DNA of 62,766 bases from Flavobacteriales bacterium UBA7443 (GTDB lineage Bacteria; Bacteroidota; Bacteroidia; Flavobacteriales_D; Sanyastnellaceae), in NCBI GenBank assembly GCA_002477505.1, contig DLQB01000046.1:1-62766 (forward strand), read 5' to 3'. The position numbers were made by a program, and so were the translations under genes. Each line of letters begins with the position of its first letter. Within the stretch, counting starts at the first letter, position 1. The notes under the pieces were generated by a model. That model was not told the origin of the DNA. It ran no database searches and saw only the letters and a list, made by a program, of their open reading frames with translations. Shown here one piece after another: positions 35,270 to 44,533 of the stretch.

Positions 35270-38197
35270 TCAATCAAGACGTTTGCCCCATCCCAAGCGC
35301 TCTGGGAGTCGATTGACCAAAGCTAAATACATCACCAAAATCATTGACCATAGGATCAATCGATTGAAAAGAGGGGTAGAAAGCGTCCAAGGACCGATCT
35401 TCTTAAAAGGCACGTAAAACGGAGCATTCCAAGCCTGTTGCCCCAGTGGCAATTGATGAATGAATGAAGTTTCCTGGACCAGCCCCCTGCTGGTCATGGA
35501 CACTCGACGTGTACGATCAGTTTGCATGACCCAGGAATGCAAGGATTCATTTTGATGACAATCTTTCAATGCTTTCAGATCTTGCTCTCGTGCAAGTTGC
35601 GTTCTTAAGGAGTCACGCTCGTGAAAAGCTTTTTTGTACTCCTCCCTGAAAGCTATGCGCAGTTGCTCCGCGTCGCGAATTGAATCCGTGGAATGGTTCC
35701 ATGACTCCAACTCCTGCATGGCCCCCTCCCATTCTTTGGAACGGGATGCGACATCGTCAATCGATTGGAAGGACTTGAACCAAAAATCACGGCGCCAAGC
35801 TGAGCGTTCCAGACGATCCTCGCATTCGATGAATGGTTGAACCGCGGCATTGTTTCGACTGAGGTCCACGGCTATGCTTTCAAATCCCCATCGAGAGGCC
35901 ATTATGTTTCCGACCCATGGAACGCGGTCCACTTCAGTAAAGACCGGATTGAATCGATCAAATCGTATGATTGCGCCTCCAAAAATAATCTGAGGGATGA
36001 TCAACAATGGAATCATAACATAGATGGTCTTCGCGGATCGCATCGCCGAAGAGAGGTTCAGTCCCAATAAATTGGCGAAGGCACTCAAGCTGAAGAGTGT
36101 CCAGAACAGCGTGCCAAATGCATTTGGAATTTCTAAGATCAAAATAGAAATCGACGAATACATGAAGCTCTGTAACGCCGAAAGACTAAACATCAAGGCA
36201 ATCTTGGATGTCAAATAAGCATTCCAATTGAGTTTTAAAAACCGCTCTCGTTTCAATAACGGTCGGTCCCGAAAGATTTCTTCCGCACTGAAACTAAGTC
36301 CCAAGAACAGAGAGACGATGACAGAAATGAATAAGAATTGCGGTAAATTCTCACTCAATCGATAACTGTAACCTGCAGCACCGTCTTGAAAACGAGTAAA
36401 GGTTGCAAGGAATATAGCCAAGAGCGGAGCTTGCAGCAGGTTCATCAACACGTACTGCCGATTGCTCCTTTTGGATCTGAAGTCCCGTTGCCAAAAGGTC
36501 CTCCACTGGGATGACCAAGAAGGTGAATCCGAAGTAGTAGGCATCTCTCTCACCGATTCATCCGCCTTCGTACTATTGGCGATCAAAACATTGTAAAAAT
36601 CGAACCATTCTTCTGGAGAAACCCGCCGATTTGAAGTCACCTGACCATATTCATCCACCATACACGATTCAATGATGTCGAAAATTGATTCTGGATTTAC
36701 TGTACCACAATCACGGCAAACCAAATCATTCGATTGCACCTGGTTCGAAAGCTGTTTGAAATATGCCAAACTCATTAAAGGATTGCCTTGAAAAACCGGG
36801 TAGCCGCCTGTGTCCAACATCAATAGATGATCGAACAGCTTGAAAATATCCGAACTCGGCTGGTGGATGACCACAAAAATCAACTTGCCTTTCAGCGTTA
36901 ACTCTTTGAGCAGATCCATAATTTGTTCGCTATCTCGGCTCGATAATCCGCTCGTTGGTTCATCCACAAATAATACCGCGGGCTCGCGGATGAGCTCCAA
37001 TGCAATGTTCAATCGCTTGCGCTGTCCTCCGGAGATCGTTTTATCCATTACGGAGCCCACTCGTAAATCCCGAATATCCCAAAGCCCCAGGCTACGTAAG
37101 GTATTGTCGACTGCAGCGTGTAGCTCGGACTTGTCCAAATCTCCTAAACTCAAGGCAGCGCTATACCGCAAATTATCCTGGACCGTAAGCTCCGAGATCA
37201 AAACATCATCCTGTGCAATGTGACCGATGAGACCAGAGGAAAAGCTATCATCCTGGTAAATGTCTCGCCCGTTGAGGAGGATCCGACCAAAACTCGGAGC
37301 CTGTGATCCATTCAAGATGTTAAGCAATGTTGATTTTCCAGAACCGCTTGAACCCATAATCCCAATCAATTGACCATCAGAGGCCGCAATTGAAATCGGT
37401 TTCAACGCAGATTCATGGGGATAGCGAAAGAAATGCGCCACATCCTCCACTTGGAATGAGATTCGATCAGGACGTGCCGTATAGACCGCGGCCTGAAGTA
37501 GAATATCACTGAAGAATAGTGCGTGACCACTCGCATCTTTTATGACACTGCCTTGGGTCATTGGCAAGCAACAACCCCGCACAATGGGCACACCATTCAA
37601 ACGCAAATCGCCTCGGTCCACATCCTTTATGAAAAACAAGCCCTCGATCGATACACTACAAACCAAAAGAGGTTGATCATCATGATCTGCACCTACTTGT
37701 GCGGATAAAATGGCACCACCTGTCATTGCGTATGGCAAGGCCTCATCACGCGACTCCAACTTTGCAAATTGAGTCAAATCCTTTGCATCCGATTCTGCCA
37801 GATGCAGGGCACTTCCTAATACGGTCAAAAAGCTATCCGAATCGTCGATTGTGCCCGTAGCCTTGGCCAATTCGGCCAAGCGAATGAATACGACCAACCG
37901 ATCTTTGGCGGTTAACTCACCTTTCAATTGGTTGCAAAGCACTAATAATTTGACCGATAGTTTCGACTTACGTTTGGCTAAACATGTTTCATCCAAAGCC
38001 TGTGGCATCTTGCGATTCAATTTCTCCAGGGCGACATCATATCGCTTCAGATAATCCTCTGTAACCGCCCTTGAAAGCCTTCCAAGCAGGTACCTACTCG
38101 CCGCTTGACGACCCAACATCGCCTCCCTTGCACTCCTGCCAGAGGCAAAAAGGGCAAATAGCCGCATAAGCGCATCAAGGATTCCTGTGGTCATCAT
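35270..38197 (-). CDS. ABCG-type ABC transporter with N-terminal TerB/FHA-like region
   Basis: 975 residues in one chain. Residues about 1-165 form a helical region resembling TerB-like domains; about 175-235 look FHA-like (LRLNG...GSVI...FFSDIL). The nucleotide-binding domain follows (Walker A GSSGSGKST 282-290, signature SGGQRKR about 389-395, Walker B VLFVDEPTSGL), then a cytoplasmic linker with a CRDC motif and the ABC-2 membrane domain (helices about 575-740), a long periplasmic charged loop (about 755-900, with coiled-coil content) and a last helix near 940-960. The domain order is that of ABCG half-transporters. The substrate is unknown. It begins 48 nt after the beta-helix lipoprotein stop, on the same strand. 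Confidence 0.85.
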   Translation of the reverse strand: MMTTGILDALMRLFALFASGRSAREAMLGRQAASRYLLGRLSRAVTEDYLKRYDVALEKLNRKMPQALDETCLAKRKSKLSVKLLVLCNQLKGELTAKDRLVVFIRLAELAKATGTIDDSDSFLTVLGSALHLAESDAKDLTQFAKLESRDEALPYAMTGGAILSAQVGADHDDQPLLVCSVSIEGLFFIKDVDRGDLRLNGVPIVRGCCLPMTQGSVIKDASGHALFFSDILLQAAVYTARPDRISFQVEDVAHFFRYPHESALKPISIAASDGQLIGIMGSSGSGKSTLLNILNGSQAPSFGRILLNGRDIYQDDSFSSGLIGHIAQDDVLISELTVQDNLRYSAALSLGDLDKSELHAAVDNTLRSLGLWDIRDLRVGSVMDKTISGGQRKRLNIALELIREPAVLFVDEPTSGLSSRDSEQIMDLLKELTLKGKLIFVVIHQPSSDIFKLFDHLLMLDTGGYPVFQGNPLMSLAYFKQLSNQVQSNDLVCRDCGTVNPESIFDIIESCMVDEYGQVTSNRRVSPEEWFDFYNVLIANSTKADESVREMPTTSDSPSWSSQWRTFWQRDFRSKRSNRQYVLMNLLQAPLLAIFLATFTRFQDGAAGYSYRLSENLPQFLFISVIVSLFLGLSFSAEEIFRDRPLLKRERFLKLNWNAYLTSKIALMFSLSALQSFMYSSISILILEIPNAFGTLFWTLFSLSAFANLLGLNLSSAMRSAKTIYVMIPLLIIPQIIFGGAIIRFDRFNPVFTEVDRVPWVGNIMASRWGFESIAVDLSRNNAAVQPFIECEDRLERSAWRRDFWFKSFQSIDDVASRSKEWEGAMQELESWNHSTDSIRDAEQLRIAFREEYKKAFHERDSLRTQLAREQDLKALKDCHQNESLHSWVMQTDRTRRVSMTSRGLVQETSFIHQLPLGQQAWNAPFYVPFKKIGPWTLSTPLFNRLILWSMILVMYLALVNRLPERLGWGKRLD

Positions 38198-38245
38198 TGT
38201 GCCCCCTTACGCTAAGAGGCCTCCAAAAGTTTCGTTTCGACCCGC

Positions 38246-39781
38246 CTAAAACTGACGTTCGTAGCATCCTTTATCAGGATTGCCGATGATTCTTGGATTT
38301 CCGTCTAGATCGACTGGAATTGAAAATTGACCGAAAGAACCATCCCAAAGGGCATTATTGGAATCGATGTGAAAATCCCTCGACGTGACGGATGCAAATG
38401 GAGGTACTTGGTCCACTGTGCAATTTTCCAGAATTGAAAGGGGAAACTCAATGTCCTGAACATCGACGGCACTATACCGAATTATAGGATTGACCGGAGG
38501 ATTGTTCATGCTCACGACAAACTCATCGAAATCGGTCAGCGAATGGTTGTTGCCCCAAAAAATACAATTGTTGAACAAGCTCCCGTCAAAACTTCGCTGC
38601 TGGATTTGACCATTGACATCTTCGTACCAATCCGTCATGAGCACCGAAGGCGCCTGACGTACTCCTTCGGACCAATAATTTACAAATGAACAGTGGTCCA
38701 TTCGGTAAGTCCCCCCTAAGGTGAACGCCGCTGTCGTTTGACCACAATCATAAAACAGATTGTTATAACCGTCTATTGTTGCTCCTTGAGCCAGCATACC
38801 AATAGCACTCATGTTGTAAATCTGTGTATTCTGTATCGTCAATGCCGCCGAATTGGAGGTGCCCGCAGTGTCCACTTGCAAACCAATGGTGCCATTTTTT
38901 AAAATCGCATGGCGAATCTCGCATTCCACGCCACCAAACAACCATATCCCACCACGTTGTGCCGTGACTTCCTCAATTCCATATTCCGTTTCAAATTCAA
39001 AATTCAACTCTATGCCCCATTGGCCGGCATATGCCTCATAATTTTCATCCAATCGATCGCCTTGAAAGACAACTTCCTGACCCAGTTGACCCGAAACATT
39101 TAAGGTGGACTGGTAAACCAATAGACCACCTCCATCGTGCACATGCACCTGCGTTCCCGGCAATATGGTCAAAGAGCATCCAGGTTCCACCTCAACGATG
39201 CCATAAATCACGTGAGGCAAATCAGAAGCCCAGGTCTCATCGCATGAAGGCAGCACCGTAATCTCATTCAATCCGCCATGGAAATGAGCGTTTTGGCCCC
39301 AAGCCGCCAATGTGACCAACTGCTCATTGCCATTGGTCACAAATCGAATGTAATCTTCGATGACAAAGGGTGTACTCCCTTGGGTTGGGTCAACGGTCAC
39401 CTCAATAAAAATCCACAAACTATCATTGGCAAGCAAAGGCCAATCTGTGACTGTGGGCCCCACTGCCCCATCCACATTGATGCGAAAAGGCGAATCAAGA
39501 CCTTCGAGCACTTCTATTTCATCAATAAGAACAGCACTCCCATTGGGGTTGAACACCTTCAAGGGCAACGTGACAGAACCAATGGTCGTAAAGACCGTGT
39601 CAAAAAGTATGGTGTCTGCTGAAAATTCCAAGGTCAAGCTGGAATCGTCTGAGTACCTCACCTTCCCGCAACCTGAACCAAAAACCATGCAACTGAGCAT
39701 GCATAAAACCATGGTGTAGCCAACCAATTCCGAAAGGCGGCTCAATCTTGGATTCAAGAATTTTTTTAAGGAAACACGCAT
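38246..39781 (-). CDS. Lipoprotein with right-handed beta-helix repeats
   Basis: 511 residues. The signal peptide ends in lipobox FGSGC. Residues about 30-160 resemble an Ig-like ASPM/choice-of-anchor region (LPLKVFNPNGSAVLIDEI), and about 180-450 show repeated short beta strands as in parallel beta helices (GGIWLFGGVECEIRHAILKNGTIGLQVD, LTIQNTQIYNMSAIGMLAQ). No catalytic motif was noticed; a surface or periplasmic carbohydrate-related role is possible but unproven. ATG 39781 follows a near-leaderless -7 box (39788-39795). Confidence 0.72.
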   Translation of the reverse strand: MRVSLKKFLNPRLSRLSELVGYTMVLCMLSCMVFGSGCGKVRYSDDSSLTLEFSADTILFDTVFTTIGSVTLPLKVFNPNGSAVLIDEIEVLEGLDSPFRINVDGAVGPTVTDWPLLANDSLWIFIEVTVDPTQGSTPFVIEDYIRFVTNGNEQLVTLAAWGQNAHFHGGLNEITVLPSCDETWASDLPHVIYGIVEVEPGCSLTILPGTQVHVHDGGGLLVYQSTLNVSGQLGQEVVFQGDRLDENYEAYAGQWGIELNFEFETEYGIEEVTAQRGGIWLFGGVECEIRHAILKNGTIGLQVDTAGTSNSAALTIQNTQIYNMSAIGMLAQGATIDGYNNLFYDCGQTTAAFTLGGTYRMDHCSFVNYWSEGVRQAPSVLMTDWYEDVNGQIQQRSFDGSLFNNCIFWGNNHSLTDFDEFVVSMNNPPVNPIIRYSAVDVQDIEFPLSILENCTVDQVPPFASVTSRDFHIDSNNALWDGSFGQFSIPVDLDGNPRIIGNPDKGCYERQF

Positions 39782-39787
39782 CGTTCG

Positions 39788-39795
39788 CAAAGATG
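39788..39795 (-). promoter_or_regulatory. -7 box before the beta-helix lipoprotein gene
   Basis: On the minus strand CATCTTTG fits five of six defined positions of TAnnTTTG and ends 6 nt before ATG 39781. Confidence 0.5.
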
Positions 39796-39854
39796 AAGCT
39801 GTTTGAGACGAAAACGAAACCAGACACAGATAATTGTCTTGAGGTGGTCAAGCA

Positions 39855-39892
39855 AAAAGCCATGCCAATCACTCTTGGATGGCATGGCTTTT
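39855..39892 (-). terminator. Terminator of rpoD
   Basis: Stem AAAAGCCATGCC (39855-39866) with GGCATGGCTTTT (39881-39892), loop 14 nt, T run on the minus strand, 25 nt past the rpoD stop. A long perfect stem typical of a strong terminator. Confidence 0.92.
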
Positions 39893-39916
39893 CAATTCAG
39901 TCGTTTACTGAAGCTT

Positions 39917-40786
39917 TTATCCCAAGTAACTCTTGAGAATTCGGCTTCTACTCGTATGCTTCAACCGTCGGATTGCTTTTTCCTTGATTTGACGGACACG
40001 CTCACGTGTCAAATCAAATCGCTCTCCAATCTCTTCAAGGGTCATGGGATGCTCTCCGTTCAAACCGAAGTACAGGCGAATCACATCGCCCTCACGCGGT
40101 GTCAACGTGCGCAATGAACGTTCGATTTCTTTCCGCAAAGACTCGGTCATTAAGTCGGTATCCGGCGATGGCGTGTCCCCCGTTCGCATGACATCGTACA
40201 TATTACTCGATGACTCATCACCATCCTTCAATGGTGCATCCATGGAAACGTGTCGCCCTGCATTCTTCATGCTTTGCTTCACTTCGTCCAGCGTCATATC
40301 CAATGTCTCTGCCAGTTCAGCAGCCGTTGGAGGCCGCTCAAACTCCTGCTCCAAACGAGCAAATGCCTTATTGATTTTGTTAATTGAACCAATCTTGTTC
40401 AACGGCAATCGGACAATTCGGCTCTGCTCCGCGAGTGCCTGAAGGATACTTTGACGAATCCACCATACCGCATAAGAGATAAACTTAAACCCACGCGTCT
40501 CATCGAAGCGCTGCGCTGCTTTGATCAATCCGAGGTTGCCCTCATTGATTAAATCAGGCAATGAAAGCCCTTGATTTTGATATTGTTTTGAAACGGAAAC
40601 CACAAAACGAAGGTTGGCCTTGGTCAATTTCTCAAGAGCAACTTGATCGCCCTTTTTGATCCTGCGTGCCAACTCAACCTCCTCCTCGGCGGTGATCAAG
40701 TCTACACGACCAATTTCCTGCAGGTACTTATCCAACGATGCGGTCTCGCGGTTGGTTACCTGTTTTGTAATTTTCAGCTGCCTCAT
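39917..40786 (-). CDS. rpoD: Primary RNA polymerase sigma factor (sigma-70, RpoD/SigA type)
   Basis: 289 residues, the usual length of the major sigma factor in Bacteroidota, which lacks region 1.1. Region 1.2 starts at SLDKYLQEIGRVDLIT; region 2 contains RFVVSVSKQYQ, LPDLINEGNLGLIKAAQRFDETRGFKF and YAVWWIRQSILQALAEQ; region 3 is EQEFERPPTAAELAE; region 4 has the helix-turn-helix LEEIGERFDLTRERVRQIKEKAIRRL. It reads the TAnnTTTG promoters found throughout the window. It is the last gene of the accD-rpsO-pnp-rpoD row and is followed by a strong terminator. Confidence 0.97.
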   Translation of the reverse strand: MRQLKITKQVTNRETASLDKYLQEIGRVDLITAEEEVELARRIKKGDQVALEKLTKANLRFVVSVSKQYQNQGLSLPDLINEGNLGLIKAAQRFDETRGFKFISYAVWWIRQSILQALAEQSRIVRLPLNKIGSINKINKAFARLEQEFERPPTAAELAETLDMTLDEVKQSMKNAGRHVSMDAPLKDGDESSSNMYDVMRTGDTPSPDTDLMTESLRKEIERSLRTLTPREGDVIRLYFGLNGEHPMTLEEIGERFDLTRERVRQIKEKAIRRLKHTSRSRILKSYLG

Positions 40787-40845
40787 TTATTGGGTGCTTT
40801 AGTTATTGGTTCTCGATTCTTTTATACTCGCAACAATCAGAAAGG

Positions 40846-43110
40846 TTACTCTGAGTCAGAAGAAGACTGTTGATCTCCTCGTGGACCACGGTCCCGACCG
40901 CGATCACTGCGCGGGTCACGTCCACGATCTCCGCGGTCTCCACGGTCTCCGCGTGATCGCTCAGGACGCTCAACATATCCCTCTGGCTTTGGCATCAGCA
41001 CCTTTCGGCTTAATTTGATTTTCCCTGTCTTGTCGTCTCGTCCAACAACCTTAAACTTCACGACCTCGCCTTCTTTCAGGATGTCTTCCACGCGATCAAC
41101 GCGCTTCCAATCCAATTCAGAAACGTGGAGCAAACCGTCTTGACCTGGGATGACTTCAACAAAAGCCCCGTAAGGCATGATGCTCTTTACCTTGCCCTCA
41201 TATTCTTCGCCAATTTCAACAGTTGGCGGGAATGCGATGGCCTTAATTTTTGCAACAGCAGCTTCAATTGCTGACTTATTGGATGCTGAAATTTCCACGA
41301 TTCCCTTGCCGTCCACATCTTCAATGCTGATGACGGTTTCCGTATCTGCCTGAATCTCCTGAATAATCTTGCCGCCTGGACCGATAATTGGTCCAATGGA
41401 TTCGCCCGGTACTTGCAACGCCACAATCCGTGGTGCGTGGTCCTTGTAATCGGCGCGAGGCTCGGAAAGGCTGTGCAACATTTCACGACGGATGTGGTGA
41501 CGTCCTTCTCGGGCTTGCTCCAATGCTTCGCGCAATTGTTGGAAACTCAAACCTTTGATTTTGATGTCCATTTGGCAGGCAGTGATGCCTTTCTCCGTTC
41601 CAGTGACTTTAAAGTCCATATCACCTAAATGATCTTCATCCCCAAGGATATCAGATAGGACGACATATTTGCCCGATTCTTTATCGGTGATAAGCCCCAT
41701 TGCGATTCCTGAAACTGGCGCCTTGATTGGAATACCTCCATCCATCAAGGCCAGGGTTCCAGCACATACGGTTGCCATGGATGACGAACCATTTGATTCC
41801 AAAATTTCACTCACCAATCGAATGGTGTATGGACAATCTTCGACCGCAGGTAAAATTGGTTTGAGGGCGCGCAACGCGAGGTTACCATGTCCTACCTCTC
41901 GACGGCTTGTGCCGCGCAAAGGCCGCTCTTCACCTGTCGAAAATGGTGGGAAGTTGTAATGCAAAAGGAATTTCTCCGTCTTGCGAACCAACGCGCCATC
42001 GATGAGCTGCTCGTCCAATTTGGTCCCCAACGTAAGCGTCGTCAACGATTGAGTCTCTCCTCGGGTGAAAATCGAGCTGCCATGCGTTCCGGGCAAGTAA
42101 TCCACTTCCGTCCAAATCGAACGGATATCTGTTGGCTTGCGCCCATCCAAACGAGTTTCTTCATTGAGCAACAAATCTCGGATGGCCTTCTTCTGCACCG
42201 CACTGATGTACTGACGCAACATGAAAGCCTTTTCATTTCGCTCCTCATCGGAGAGCGTCTCCATGAAGGAGTCTTTGATGGCCTTGAAAGAAGCTTTGCG
42301 TTCTTCTTTCGACTTACCGACCTGTGCCGCTTTGTAGAATGGTTCGGTCAGTGCTTCATTGACACGCGACCGCAAATCTTCATCGTGGTTCTCATGCGAA
42401 TACTCTCGCTGAACACCATAATGTCCTGTGCTTTTCGCCAGCGCAATTTGCGCTTCACATTGTGCTTGAATTGCCTTGTGCGCAGCTTCGATGGCATCCA
42501 CCATCTCGTCTTCGCTCACCTCAGACATCTCGCCCTCCACCATGACAATGCTATCCATGCTTCCCGCAACCATCATATCCATGTCCGCGCTCTCTAATTC
42601 TGTGCGGTGTGGGTTGATGACAAATGCTCCATCGATTCGTGCAACACGCACCTCCGAAATGGGACCATCAAATGGAATATCGCTGACAGCCAAACACGCA
42701 GAAGCGGCCAAACCAGCCAGGCTGTCGGGCAAAACTTCAGCATCCGCTGACATCAATTGAATCATGACTTGGGTTCCCGCGTGGTAATCAGACGGAAATG
42801 TGGGGCGAAGCGCCCGATCTACGAGTCGCATGACCAGCACTTCCGTATCAGAAGGGCGTGCCTCACGTTTGAAGAAACCGCCGGGGAATCGACCCGCCGC
42901 AGCATACTTCTCGCGATAATCCACCGTAAGGGGTAAAAAATCCATGTCATCGCGCACTTCGTGCGATGATACTGCCGTTGCCAGCAGCATTGTGTCGCCG
43001 CATCGTACGACGACTGAACCGTGCGCTTGCTTTGCAAGCTTGCCAGTTTCGAGGGTGATCTCGCGCCCGTTGCCGAGATCAATGGTTTGGTTGTGTACCG
43101 TATAATTCAT
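40846..43110 (-). CDS. pnp: Polyribonucleotide nucleotidyltransferase
   Basis: 754 residues: two RNase PH domains (first with EVRDDMDFLPLTVDYREKYAAAGRFPGGFFKRE, second with PPFSTGEERPLRGTSRREVGHG and VLSDILGDEDHLGDMDFKVTG), the helical linker, a KH domain (IGPGGKIIQEIQ) and an S1 domain (PYGAFVEVIPGQDGLLHVSELDW). The C-terminus carries an extra tail of RGD/RDR/RGP repeats (about 720-754), a basic, disordered RNA-binding-type extension. PNPase degrades RNA phosphorolytically. It follows rpsO in the classic arrangement, with a terminator between them. Confidence 0.97.
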   Translation of the reverse strand: MNYTVHNQTIDLGNGREITLETGKLAKQAHGSVVVRCGDTMLLATAVSSHEVRDDMDFLPLTVDYREKYAAAGRFPGGFFKREARPSDTEVLVMRLVDRALRPTFPSDYHAGTQVMIQLMSADAEVLPDSLAGLAASACLAVSDIPFDGPISEVRVARIDGAFVINPHRTELESADMDMMVAGSMDSIVMVEGEMSEVSEDEMVDAIEAAHKAIQAQCEAQIALAKSTGHYGVQREYSHENHDEDLRSRVNEALTEPFYKAAQVGKSKEERKASFKAIKDSFMETLSDEERNEKAFMLRQYISAVQKKAIRDLLLNEETRLDGRKPTDIRSIWTEVDYLPGTHGSSIFTRGETQSLTTLTLGTKLDEQLIDGALVRKTEKFLLHYNFPPFSTGEERPLRGTSRREVGHGNLALRALKPILPAVEDCPYTIRLVSEILESNGSSSMATVCAGTLALMDGGIPIKAPVSGIAMGLITDKESGKYVVLSDILGDEDHLGDMDFKVTGTEKGITACQMDIKIKGLSFQQLREALEQAREGRHHIRREMLHSLSEPRADYKDHAPRIVALQVPGESIGPIIGPGGKIIQEIQADTETVISIEDVDGKGIVEISASNKSAIEAAVAKIKAIAFPPTVEIGEEYEGKVKSIMPYGAFVEVIPGQDGLLHVSELDWKRVDRVEDILKEGEVVKFKVVGRDDKTGKIKLSRKVLMPKPEGYVERPERSRGDRGDRGDRGRDPRSDRGRDRGPRGDQQSSSDSE

Positions 43111-43161
43111 CTTTCCTGTAAATGCATCTTGTTCCTTGAACTCCCTTGAGCCAAGGCGTAT

Positions 43162-43200
43162 AAAAAAACGAAAAAGGCAACGGTGCTTTACCGATTGCCT
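43162..43200 (-). terminator. Terminator between rpsO and pnp
   Basis: Nested stem AGGCAA/TTGCCT (43175-43180 with 43195-43200) enclosing CGGT/ACCG, followed on the minus strand by a T-rich run TTTTTCGTTTTTTT. It probably separates most rpsO transcripts from pnp. Confidence 0.85.
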
Positions 43201-43223
43201 CTCTCGTTTTCAAAATTTCATAA

Positions 43224-43496
43224 TTAGCGACGTAAACCGAGTTTGGACACAATTGCACGGTAACGCGCGATGTCCTTTGCCGAGAGATAATCCAACAACT
43301 TTCGTCGCTTACCGACCAATTTGATCAGAGCCCGCTGGGTGTGGAAGTCCTTTCGGTTCTTCTTCAAATGCTCTGTTAAGTGAGCAATCCGGTATGAAAA
43401 CATTGCCACCTGCGCTTCCGCATTTCCGGTGTCTTTGTCATTTACCCCATGCTCAGCAAAAAACTCCTTCTTTTTGTCTGCGTCTAAGTAATACAT
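43224..43496 (-). CDS. rpsO: 30S ribosomal protein S15
   Basis: 90 residues, standard length. Family sequence FAEHGVNDKDTGNAEAQVAMFSYRIAHLTEHLKKNRKDFHTQRALIKLVGKRR-type: the D-TGS/N-EAQVA-L and H---L--H-K--KDxH-R--L-xLV--R pattern is fully kept, and it ends in SKLGLRR. S15 binds the central domain of 16S rRNA early in 30S assembly. The minus-strand order rpsO-terminator-pnp is conserved in many bacteria. Confidence 0.98.
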   Translation of the reverse strand: MYYLDADKKKEFFAEHGVNDKDTGNAEAQVAMFSYRIAHLTEHLKKNRKDFHTQRALIKLVGKRRKLLDYLSAKDIARYRAIVSKLGLRR

Positions 43497-43618
43497 GTCG
43501 AAATCATTTAGATGTTCGTGATGTGAATAAAGGCGCGAAGATAAGCCTTCTATCTTTGGTTAACAACGCACCACACACATTTCTGCTCGATCACCAGCAG
43601 CATCGCGCCAGCGGCCTT

Positions 43619-44485
43619 CTAAGTTCGAGACGCTTCAGGAGCATCATACATCGCCTTGAGGCTAAACGCGATTTTTTCTTTGAGGTCTTTGCGCTCTACA
43701 ATAGCGTCCAAGAATCCATGTTCCAATAAAAACTCGGAACGCTGAAATCCCTCGGGAAGATCCTTGCCAATGGTTTCTTTAACCACTCTCGGCCCAGCGA
43801 ATCCAATCAAAGCATTGGGTTCCGCAATATTCATGTCCCCCAGCATAGCGAATGACGCTGTCACGCCGCCCGTTGTGGGATCCGTCAATACCGAAATATA
43901 GGGAAGCCCTGCTTTGGCTAGCAATGAGAGCTTCGCACTGGTCTTCGCCATTTGCATCAAGCTCAAACCCGCTTCCATCATTCGAGCCCCACCTGATTTG
44001 CTGATGCAGATGAAGGGACATCCCTTTTTCAATGACAAATCAATGCCACGGGCGATTTTTTCGCCGACTACGCTTCCCATGGACCCGCCGATGAACTGGA
44101 AATCCATGCAAGAAATCACCACGGGAATGCCTTCCAAATCACCGGAGGCGGTGCGCAAAGCGTCAGTGAGTCCCGTTTTCTTCTTGGCAGCAGCCAGTCG
44201 ACTGGAATAAGACTTGGTGTCAATAAATTTCAAAGGATCTTCACTCTCGATCTTTGGGGCCACTTCTCTGTATTTGCCTTCGTCGAAAAGCAACTCAAAA
44301 TATTCTTCGCTTCCCACCCGATCGTGATGTCCGCAATAGGTGCAGACATGAATTCGATCCGCATGTTGCTGCGACGTCACAACCGTTTTGCAATTGACGC
44401 ATTGATGCCAAGCACCTTCTGGAATCTCCTTCTTATCGGTGCTTTTGGTCGTAATGCCGTCCTGTATTCGCTTAAACCAACCCAT
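43619..44485 (-). CDS. accD: Acetyl-CoA carboxylase carboxyltransferase subunit beta
   Basis: 288 residues. The N-terminal zinc ribbon has Cys29, Cys32, Cys48 and Cys51 (CVNC ... CTYC), followed by the crotonase-like carboxyltransferase core with VVISCMDFQFIGGSMGSVVGEK, SGGARMMEAGLSLMQMAKTS and VLTDPTTGGVTASFAMLGD. With AccA it moves the carboxyl group from biotin to acetyl-CoA, the first step of fatty-acid synthesis. accA is not in the window. A -7-like box (44493-44500) lies 7 nt before the ATG. Confidence 0.97.
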   Translation of the reverse strand: MGWFKRIQDGITTKSTDKKEIPEGAWHQCVNCKTVVTSQQHADRIHVCTYCGHHDRVGSEEYFELLFDEGKYREVAPKIESEDPLKFIDTKSYSSRLAAAKKKTGLTDALRTASGDLEGIPVVISCMDFQFIGGSMGSVVGEKIARGIDLSLKKGCPFICISKSGGARMMEAGLSLMQMAKTSAKLSLLAKAGLPYISVLTDPTTGGVTASFAMLGDMNIAEPNALIGFAGPRVVKETIGKDLPEGFQRSEFLLEHGFLDAIVERKDLKEKIAFSLKAMYDAPEASRT

Positions 44486-44492
44486 AGTGTGT

Positions 44493-44500
44493 CAAATTTC
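44493..44500 (-). promoter_or_regulatory. -7-like box before accD
   Basis: On the minus strand GAAATTTG matches five of six defined positions of TAnnTTTG, 7 nt before the accD ATG at 44485, giving a leader of only a few nucleotides. Confidence 0.4.
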
Positions 44501-44533
44501 CGGGCTAAGTTAAAGCAATCCTGAAACTGGCAT

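Noticed and set aside
41887..42597. 236-codon plus-strand open frame opposite pnp
   Set aside because: Antisense shadow of a highly conserved gene, without family-like motifs.
43551..43558. Plus-strand TATCTTTG box, a perfect match to the -7 element
   Set aside because: It points into the antisense of accD with no plus-strand gene behind it; with six defined bases such matches arise by chance in every few kilobases.
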